A stretch of DNA of 64,000 nt. It comes from Rattus norvegicus (lineage: Eukaryota; Chordata; Mammalia; Rodentia; Muridae). Each line of letters starts with the position of its first letter. Position 1 is the stretch's first letter. Of the stretch, positions 55,931-64,000 are shown piece by piece. The stretch is from positions 123,514,710-123,578,709 of the forward strand of contig NC_086020.1 of NCBI RefSeq assembly GCF_036323735.1. The letters are read 5' to 3'. Made by a program: the position numbers and the translations under genes. The notes under the pieces are model-generated. The model searched no databases, had not been told where the DNA came from, and saw only the letters and a program-made list of their open reading frames with translations.

Positions 55931-58493
55931 AAATATTGTTAAAATAAAATATTTTGCTTTTATGCAATATATATATTTGTAACCACAAAGAGACATTCTA
56001 ACAAACCTGCTCATCTCTGGGTGTATTTCATGGTTCTGTTGGATGATGTTGGGGTTTAACCAGGGGGCCTTGCATTTCTAGGTTGAGCTCTGCCGTGAGT
56101 CCATGCCCCCATCCCATGCCCCCCATCCCCTACTCACAGCCCCTAGTGTTTGACGGGGGTGCATTTCTCTTCCTTTGGAGTCACCTTTGGGTCTCTAGTT
56201 GTCAACTGATAGTGCTGACTTCCCTTTCTTCAGAGGACATTTATTTGTATCCAGAGACACTGCACAGACGTGTGTGCTCAGCCAGAGGAGGCCACCAGAA
56301 CCCAGACAGAGACATGATGCTGAGTCACTGGATACACACAACAGCCCCACAGCAGACACTGTCTGCCTTCAACTTCTTCAGTGATGTGCTTGAAGAGATT
56401 AACTTTGACCTTGAATTTCAGTAGATCTTGGTCTTTCTCAGCTTGAGGGAGTGTGTGGCTCGTCCTGAGCATTGGGCATCCTGAACACCATCAAAGATTG
56501 AAGGTGGCAACCGAGAGAACATTTTAAATCACAGCAGATAGGATAGACAAGATAACCGTAAAACATTAAAAAGATGTTTCCATAAATACAATAATAGTTT
56601 ATGGAGCAGAAGTACAATAGGAGCAGATGACTGCAGCCTTGCCTCATAGGAATCTAGCTCGAAAGATTATAGAGTTCAGGGCTTATAGAGTTCAGCTCTG
56701 AGAGAACTGTTTCCTATACCCAGCAGGGAGCCAGAGTCAACCAGCTCTTGAGGCCCTGGTGAGCAGTGGCTGTTCATCCTTCCATGCTGATGAAGGGAAG
56801 CTGCTCTGCTGCTCTGAGCTCAGGGGATGGGTGCTAATTAACGCAGTCTGAATTATCCTGCTGATCCACAAGCCCCAAATCTATTGGTTTAAAGGGTTAC
56901 TGGTGCATAGTTTTGTGTCAGCCACCTATAAATCTTTGATGAATAAGGACCCACTGAAGTTTATGGTCAATCTAGACTCATACTGACAGAGAGGCCATTA
57001 CCTTGGTATGTGCTGTTAGCCACATTCAGAGGAAAGACTTAGACAATCTTGTGACAGCAATGGTATAGTGACATCATTAGGGTCAAAAGACACAGGTGGA
57101 TAACTGTCTATCTAGCCTCATGGAGTCCCACTGTTCCCTGTGCTGATGAATGCTGGGGGTTCCTTAAAGTTCTAAGAAATATAAAAACCAGAGGGTCAGA
57201 CAGATGAGTTGGAATATGCCGACTGCTTAGGCAATGGCTCAGATTTGGCCACAGCCTGAGAACTTTTTGATAAATGCAGAGGCAGTAGGCTAAATAGCAT
57301 CATATAAGCAAGAAGTATGTAGGAAAAGGAAGAACACAGCTGCCCTCTTTAAATACTGCATGGCTTCCAAGCCACCTCCCTCTGACAAACAATAGCCCTG
57401 TAAGCCTCACTCTCCAGATGGCTTGCCACTAAGAGGAGATGATGGTCACTACTTCATGATCAGGGCAGAGGACTCTGAATCCTCTGATGGACAGGGGTAC
57501 AGAGCTAGCATTGTGCGTGGATGACCTAGCGCCACAGAGAAATTTTTAATTGGCTGTGGAGATGGATATCAGTAGGAAAGAAAATTCCCTGGAAGATTAG
57601 AGAAGCTGCCATTAAAACAGGCAAGGGCAGCAAGAGAATTGGGCATTTGTTTTGTGTTTGATGAGCCGCCATCTTCCCCTCTTGAGATTACCTGAGATCC
57701 TCTAAGAGTTGAATGCCACAATGTATGTTCTTTTCTTCTCTTTTAGACTAGCATTTAGTCTAGGAGTTCTGTTTAGGATGGATTTGCATGCGGAAACAAA
57801 CCAGAAGTTGTTTATTAGGAGTTGATAAAGCAGCATATTCATATATGGAGAGTGAGCCACTGAGCAAGTACTAACTGGATGCTTCCATATAAATAAGATA
57901 ATTCCTGAGACACAAACTAGAGGGAATGGGTCAAGATCACTCACAGAATGGGCAGAAGCAGAGGCTGATTTGCATGAGAGGAGGATTAGATGACAGGTTT
58001 TAGAGGTGCACGGATGTCTACAAATTAGCGATATCCAGCATGCTTATGTTACTATGACTGGCACCACTCGATGGGACCGGAGATGTTGGTGGAGATGTTG
58101 GCTTATTTCCAAATGATTTCATTTATTCCACTGGCTCATGGCTGGTCCTGTGTACTCCACGGAAGGTAGGCAAAAGCTCTCATGAGTCTCTTAAATGTCA
58201 TGTCCAACAAAGACAAGAGGGAGGTCAAGTTGTCATTGTCTGACTTATCCTCAGCTGCCTCTGAAGTTTTGATACTTAAAAATCAAAATGGCCACCCAGT
58301 ATGGAATTAGGGAAGGTTGCTAAAGCACTCAGACATTTTACAGTCAGGCACAGCACTCTTACCAAGTTTTTATGGAGTTGACTTCCAGCCACAGAGCTCT
58401 TTATGGTGCAAACACACTGACAGCCATATTCCCCCATAATTTTCTAAACAAAGTTATAGTAAACCATCAAAACAGTTAAGAGGTGATGAGATT
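55931..58493. other. Single-copy-looking DNA, no gene seen
   Basis: The best frame is 56083-56424 (plus, 113 codons); composition and lack of conserved motifs argue against coding. No repeats recognised. Confidence 0.45.
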
Positions 58494-58690
58494 GGGGTCA
58501 GAGAGATGGCTCAGTGGTTAAGAGCACGTGTTGCTTTTGCCTAGGACCCAGGTTCTGTTCCTAGCATCACTCTTCACAACTATCTGTAATCCCAGTTCCA
58601 GGGGTCTGGCGCCCTGTTCTGACTCGCAAGAATGTTGCACACACATGGTTTATATACGCAATTGCAGGTGAAAATCAGTACATGTAACTT
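58494..58690 (+). mobile_element. B3-type SINE
   Basis: GGGGTCAGAGAGATGGCTCA head, GGTTCTGTTCC box B region, TGTAATCCCAGTTCCAGGGG and a CA-containing end. Moderately diverged. Confidence 0.88.
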
Positions 58691-59184
58691 AAAAAGAAAT
58701 AATCTTTTCTTTTAAAAAAGGCTATAACCATCCAGAAGAGTTTGGAAACTTTTAAATGACCAAGAATCAAACATTTAAAGTTTGCATGAAAGCAGATGCT
58801 GAAACAGAGCACCAGTTTAAACAGAATGGCCAATTTCTCATCGTATGTGGGATGGGTTTTGTTTATTGCAGGATAGAAACCTGCAAGATGAGTTAAATGC
58901 ATCATCACTGGCTGGAACATCTGAACCCCATGAAGCACTGATTTCCACAGGAACATCACAGCAGTGGCAAATTGTTTTCGCACCCCCATGGAGAGAAAAC
59001 ATTCTCATTTTTTTTACACACTAATATTTAAAAACACAAAGAGAAAAGCAAGCATATCTCTTTAGCAGAGCAAAATAAGAAGCTTAAAAAGCCCCGACGG
59101 TTCCAGAACTGGCCACAGCTACAGAGAGAGCATCAGTTACCTTGCACTGAAGGTAAACTCGGAGCCTTCACTTTGGCCAAGATG
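58691..59184. other. No gene recognised
   Basis: A 104-codon minus frame (58675-58989) lacks domain signs. Nothing else identified. Confidence 0.4.
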
Positions 59185-59372
59185 GCAGCAGTAGAGTGTT
59201 TAAGTGTTTTGTTTGTTTTGTGAATGTTTTGCCCACATGCATGTGCTTGGTGCTCACAGAGGGCAGAAAAGGATCCCGTGGATCTCGAATCACAGATGGT
59301 TGTGAGTCACTAGGTGGGAGGTGGGAGCTGAACCTGGGTCCTCTACAAGACTTGTCAGGGCTCTTAACCAGA
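59185..59372 (-). mobile_element. B3-type SINE
   Basis: Antisense B3: CCACATGCATGTGCTTGGTG, ACAGAGGGCAGAAAAGGATC, GGTTGTGAGTCACTAGGTGG, GCTGAACCTGGGTCCTCTAC, ending GGGCTCTTAACCAGATCTG. Confidence 0.85.
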
Positions 59373-59929
59373 TCTGTGTCATAATTTCATTTTACTATAA
59401 TTACCATGGACATCCCAAACCCGACAGTCTACTTCATGATGCCCTCCATTTTGGAATGACAACACTGGTGGAGAAGTTTGAGAAATATTTCAGAAACCCC
59501 TGGCTCTGTTGCTGAGCTGGAAGCCGCAGGTACAGAGGTGTTTCTACTGCTGCTTGCTCTGAGGACTGCGTCCAACTTGTCAGGAGTCACATCTGGCAAG
59601 TGGGAAACCAGATCATTACCGCCAAATTATAATTCACTAGTTCAGTTGCACTTACATAGCACTATGTAAGTACCTTAAAATGCTAAGCCATAGCCACCCC
59701 AGCCATTAGGAACTTTTAATACCTCTTCTTCGGAGAAAGGAAGCCTGCTGTTCAGAGCAAATTGCTTGCTTAGTTCAGGGATTTAAGAAATAGCACTGAC
59801 AGGGATTCCCACAGTGGGTTGTGTCTCAATAAATCTGTCACAGGTTGGAAATGCTGTAAGCTAAAAATTCCCCTAAATACTTAGTGTACGGAACACTAAG
59901 ACCCTCCAGCCAGAGTGGCGCAGTAATGG
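59373..59929. other. No gene recognised
   Basis: Nothing recognised. Confidence 0.4.
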
Positions 59930-60315
59930 TTAATATCAATTGTCAGCTTGGATGGATCTGGAATCACCCAGTAGAAAACCCTCCAGGCACACCTAGGAGG
60001 AAATCTAGAATTCTTCAGGTGTCAGAAGGAGGGATCATCTTCATTAGGTTAATTTGATGTGGGAAAATGCACACTAACGGAGAGCAGATCCATACTTGGG
60101 GCTCAGGTCTTAGACTTCACACAAATAGAGAAGTCTAGCTGAGCATTTGCCTCCTTCTGCTTCCCACTGCAGATGAGACAGGCCCCCTGAAGTTTCTGTA
60201 CTGTGACCTCCAAGCTCTGAGAGACAGCAATCCAGAACCCTGGGCCACCATAAAACCTTTCCCCACCAAGTTGCTATTGTCAGGATAATTTATTATAACA
60301 ACAGGAAAGGTGACC
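59930..60315 (+). mobile_element. Old MaLR-like LTR or related dispersed repeat
   Basis: GGTTAATATCAATTGTCAGC, GGATCTGGAATCACCCAGTA, GGCACACCTAGGAGG and a late CCACCAAGTTGCTATTGTCAGG. The same order of motifs, more decayed, appears at 61340-61620. Family name uncertain. Confidence 0.5.
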
Positions 60316-60334
60316 AAATACCAACTTATGGCAT

Positions 60335-60405
60335 GGGCTTCAATCTCGTGATTCTCCTGCCACAGCCTCCTAAGTGCTGGGATTACAGCCTGCACCTCCA
60401 GGCTT
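60335..60405 (-). mobile_element. B1-like SINE fragment
   Basis: CTCCTGCCACAGCCTCCTAA then GTGCTGGGATTACAGCCTGC, the antisense B1/Alu-type left end. Confidence 0.6.
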
Positions 60406-60682
60406 AACACACAGTCTTAACCACCCTGTCTGTCTGAAGCAGGCACAACAGATGCAGTGACAATTGCTACTGCGGAGTCCCTGTTAGAGCACCTGCTTAC
60501 ACCGCTGTTTAATTTGAAAACTGGAATGACATCCTCTACTTTCATTGATTAACCAAGATGATTGAGAATGAGTCTTCCCAAGAAGTCATATTGAGATATC
60601 CACAAATAGAAATCAGTCCAAACTAAATATTCAATTCGGAAATCATAGAATTATACACAAGGAGGTGTATTTGGGGTGGTTT

Positions 60683-60782
60683 TCTTCCTTCCTTCCTTCC
60701 TTCCTTCCTTCCTTCCTTCCTTCCTTCTTCCTTCCTTCTTCCTTCCTTCCTTCCTTCTTCCTTCCTTCCTTCCTTCCTCTTT
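60683..60782 (+). repeat. (TTCC)n microsatellite
   Basis: About 100 bp of TTCC with several TTC/CTT interruptions. Homopurine-homopyrimidine, so triplex-prone. Confidence 0.97.
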
Positions 60783-61339
60783 CTTTTTTTACTTTTGAAG
60801 AATTTACATAATTAATGATAAAGAAATTTCCATGTATATTAACACACAGTCATTGAAAACAAACCCCAAACTATATCCATATAGTCCTTTGGTTCTAGGA
60901 ACTAGTCTGCTTGTATGAGCCCTTAGATTTTAACCAGAAAGTAAAGTTACTTGCAACCTTCTGGACTCTTCCAAGTTCTGAGCATTCATGTTGTATATGA
61001 AACCATCAGCCGAACTGTTTCAAAAGTTTTTCTGGATTAAGCAATTGTCCGTACCCCTGGGGATGAGTGAGATGTCTCATGGTGATTACCTCATGTATCA
61101 GATGAGTGACATGTGCATCATGCTACTGCCATGTAAGCCTGTATGCCTGTAAGCCATGAAACATGTGTATACATGGATACATGTGGATACATTAACATGT
61201 ACTTTTGGACTTTACCATAGTGCAGAATCAGTAGAACCTTTAGTGAACTTATGAAGTGTTCAGCAGTTTATAATAAAGTGGGCTCTGTACTGATGCTTTT
61301 GTGCAACTTATAGCTAGTATAAGAGTCCAAGTGTGGGAG
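60783..61339. other. No gene recognised
   Basis: Short ATG/TACATG-rich patch at 61130-61205. Otherwise nothing. Confidence 0.4.
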
Positions 61340-61620
61340 TTGATATTTATTCCTAACTTGACATCATCAAGACTCACCTATGAGACATCTTCTGGGCATG
61401 TCTGTTAGGGAGTCTCTAGACAGGTTTAAATGAGGTGGAAAGACCCACCTGAATGTGGGCAGCAACAGCAGCCCATGGGCCAGGGTCCCAGACTGAATGA
61501 AAAGGAAGAAGTGAGTTGAGCGCCAGTTTTCATCTCTTTCAGCCAACCGTGGACCAGGGGTTACTGGAGGACTGGATAAACCCTTCAGCTGCTTTCATCA
61601 GCTTCTTCACAGGAGTGAGA
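61340..61620 (+). mobile_element. Old MaLR-like repeat, same family as 59930
   Basis: TTCCTAACTTGACATCATCA, GGCATGTCTGTTAGGGAGTC, GGTGGAAAGACCCACCTGAA, AGACTGAATGAAAAGGAAGA. Non-coding. Confidence 0.5.
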
Positions 61621-62004
61621 AGAAAAGTCCTGAGTGATACACTGAGCATGTTCAAGGCAGGCTGGACCAAGCCATGCTCTGTACGATGGTGAGTGTGTGT
61701 GTTCAGCTTAGGTCACAGCGTCATGCTGAGGCATGTCTGCAGGATTGTTCAACACAGCAGATGCCTGGTAGCTCTGATGTGGCCATGGCCCTGTCCTCCT
61801 GACCCAGTGGAACTTCTCAAGCATGTTCAGACAAGATCTTCCTTTGCTTCCCTTGAAACTGAATGAAGAGGGCTGACATATGTACCAACTTCCGAAGCGT
61901 TTCCTGGGAGATCCAAAACATGTTTATTTCAGGATATTAAAAATAAACCATTAGTGGGTGGTCAAAATAGCTTAGCTGGAGAGCATGAGACTGAAGAGAA
62001 ATAA
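61621..62004. other. No gene recognised
   Basis: Nothing recognised. Confidence 0.4.
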
Positions 62005-62170
62005 ATCATAGGACTGACATGATGGCTTAGTGGGGAAGGGCACATGCTACCAAACCTGATGATCTCAGTTCAATTCCCAGGACTCACATGGTAGAAGGGA
62101 AAAAACAAATTTCCTAGCACCTCAATACGCATATGCCCAGACATGCACACACCATGCACCACATAGAAAT
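62005..62170 (+). mobile_element. B2/B3-class SINE, diverged
   Basis: GGACTGACATGATGGCTTAG head, CAGTTCAATTCCCAGGACTC box B region, CACATGGTAGAAGGGA, and a CA-containing end (ATGCACACACCATGCA). Confidence 0.7.
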
Positions 62171-62687
62171 ATAACGACAAAGCTCATCAAAATGAAAATT
62201 CCTCCACTGAGACAAAAAGATGATCTTGCATATAGAGTAGACATCGAGATCATAATTTTGCACTGAGTGTTCCCCCTTGCAGGCAGTGGAGGTAGGGTTC
62301 TGAGGAAGACAGGACATGCCCATGTAGCTCTAGGTCAGATATTTGCTTCTCTGTTTTTGCAATGCAGATATCACTGGGCTGGGCTGGGCACAGACTCTCA
62401 ACGCAGCATCTGTGCATAACAGATGCAGTTGCTGAGGAAACTCATGCTTTAAAATTAGAGAAAGATGGTGAAATTGGGGACCACACAAATAGAAAAAGAA
62501 TAGAGAGTCCTGGGGTTATAAATATCTTGTGACAGGCAGCTTGCTGAAAACATTAGCAACCATTCCCACCCACCCTTAAGAAAAGTGTTAATACAATGTG
62601 CTATTAATACATCTAAGTCAGAAAAGCTGGAGTGCCCAAAGAGCCTTTGCCTAGGATGTCCACAAGAGAATAGACAGTCACGCAGAC
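62171..62687. other. No gene recognised
   Basis: Nothing recognised. GGGCT triplication (62375-62389) is trivial. Confidence 0.4.
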
Positions 62688-62950
62688 ACAGCAGACACAC
62701 ACACACATAGCAGACACACACACACATAGCAGACACACACACACATAGCAGACACACACACACATAGCAGACACACACACATAGCAGAAACACACACATA
62801 CATAGCAGACACACACACACATAGCAGACACACACACATAGCAGACACACACACATAGCAGACACACACACATAGCAGACACACACACATAGCAGAAACA
62901 CACACATACATAGCAGACACACACACATACATAGCAGACACACACACACA

Positions 62951-62994
<44 letters not shown>
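62688..62994 (+). repeat. CA/AGCAGA minisatellite with (GA)n(G)n end
   Basis: About fourteen units of AGCAGA followed by 8-14 bp of CA, some with an added TACATAG, at 62688-62950. Then (GA)n and a G10 run to 62994. The three long minus-strand frames over it (up to 164 codons, repeating YVCVSAMCVC) are products of the repeat, not genes. Confidence 0.95.
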
Positions 62995-63440
62995 AGATTT
63001 AAGTTTAGTTTTAATTTGGGAGACTATTAGGGATCAGAGAACTACAGCATGGCATCTGAAGAATGCAATGCCTAATTTTACTTTTGTTAGCTCTGTCAGG
63101 AAACTCATGCTCTCTTTTCATTGAGGAGAATCCTATTTTAGTGGTGCTCAAGGGCCTGGTGTGTTCAGATGGAGAGATGGAAACATTTTAGGGATTTACA
63201 TTGTGTGGTAAAAAACCATGTAAATTCAACAGTGAATGGTTCCACACCCTGGAGCTTGGACCCAGATGCACAAGAGACTGCAGCTATTCCAGAGCTCCCT
63301 AAAACAATCTTATCTAGAGAGGCCACACAGCTGGCTACAATAGAGGAAGTCAGTGTGCCCAGCAAAGACAAGCAGAGAGGCAGCTTGGGAAGAGGTACCC
63401 AGCATCACTGCATCTGGAACTATCATGGCTGTCACTGGAG
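62995..63440. other. No gene recognised
   Basis: A 97-codon plus frame (63169-63462) ends in the following repeat; no coding support. Confidence 0.4.
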
Positions 63441-63815
63441 CAGACTGAATTGTGCCCCGTGAAATCTGTGTGAGGAAGTATTACTCTGCAGTACCTCAGA
63501 ATGTGACTCTGTTTGGAGATGGGGCCCTTAAGGAAGTAAAAAGGAAGTGATTCTGGTGAGCCCCAGCCTGATATGTCTTATGTCCTTATGAAGTGATGCT
63601 GGGAAGCAGGCAAGTATGGAGAGAAACTGCTTCAGGATGGCTGGTGGGAGCCACAGAGTTGGCTTCAGAAACAAAACACAATTAGGCAAAATCAGTGCTT
63701 CCAACTCAGCTAAAATTCAGACTTCTAGCCTGCAGTGCTGTGAGATGAACCTTTTGTTTTTAAGCGTGGAAACCTGGTGTATTTTGCTATAGCTCCAGCA
63801 AAGGAATCCGTCGTC
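63441..63815 (+). mobile_element. Ancient MaLR (MLT1-like) LTR
   Basis: AGACTGAATTGTGCCCC start, then CAGTACCTCAGAATGTGACT, GTTTGGAGATGGGGCCCTTA, TATGTCCTTATGAAGTGATG, and CAGACTTCTAGCCTGCAGTG, the ordered landmarks of a mammal-wide MaLR LTR. Strongly decayed. Confidence 0.6.
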
Positions 63816-64000
63816 CACTACAGGAACCTTAGGCACAGTGAAAGAGAAGTGATTTTATTACCAAGCGATGAAATGAGACTGGTGGGTGGGAATCTAGTGT
63901 GAATGAGAGAGTTTGTTCTCAGAATACCAAACCTGCCTATCAGTAACATCTTCAAGAGTGGGGATTACTCTCTTAACCCTTGGTATATGTGTACAATCAA

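Noticed and set aside
56083..56424. 113-codon frame in unique DNA
   Set aside because: No conserved motif or codon pattern; its length is not unusual for 64 kb of sequence.
62455..62949. 164-codon Cys/Val-rich frame
   Set aside because: Direct translation of the CA minisatellite.
62688..62950. Regularly spaced repeat resembling a CRISPR array
   Set aside because: Units vary in length, there are no unique spacers, and the context is a mammalian genome.

Overview
The window is mammalian, and the repeats point to a murid rodent, most likely rat. It holds several copies of a very young LINE-1 (L1) with a rat-type 3' UTR, a perfectly flanked ID SINE, B1/B2/B3/B4-type SINEs, rodent LTRs and URR1-like DNA transposon copies, and many long CA/TG tracts. 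I found no host protein-coding exon, no tRNA or rRNA gene outside SINEs, no CRISPR and no bacterial-type operon. It reads as an intergenic or long intronic stretch built by repeated retrotransposition. Family names are from memory of consensus sequences and could not be searched.

Layout. 1-4996: the 3' four-fifths of a young plus-strand L1 (ORF1 C-terminus, ORF2 broken near its end, G-rich 3' UTR, poly(A)). 4997-16650: mostly single-copy-looking DNA with an LTR-like repeat, SINEs and long TG/CA/CT tracts. 16655-18255: an ancient minus-strand L1 split by another repeat, then an LTR-like element. 19649-20638: a young 5'-truncated minus-strand L1. 20964-21050: an ID SINE. 21491-22596: a nested insertion, with an L1 3' end inside a 12-bp target-site duplication (TSD) and an unrelated retrocopy inside that L1 within its own 17-bp TSD. 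22597-29749: unique sequence with SINEs and fragments of old L1. 29766-36502: a full-length young minus-strand L1 with monomeric CpG-rich 5' UTR, intact 402-codon ORF1, and an ORF2 interrupted by one nonsense codon. 37228-43440: an old plus-strand L1 interrupted by a URR1-like element and two LTR-like insertions. 44565-45178: a solo LTR with 4-bp TSD. 45183-50190: mostly unidentified sequence, an LTR-like piece and an L1 3' end. 50225-54965: a second old L1 with a large internal deletion and a solo LTR with a 6-bp target duplication. 54966-64000: an L1 3' end, SINEs, ancient LTR-like repeats, a TTCC tract and a CA-rich minisatellite.

The sequences do not form a pathway. What links them is the L1 machinery: ORF1p binds RNA, ORF2p nicks DNA and reverse-transcribes, and the same enzymes would have mobilised the ID SINE and the retrocopy at 21536-22182. 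The most informative object is the almost intact L1 at 29766-36502. I saw no evidence of a wholly new biological system.
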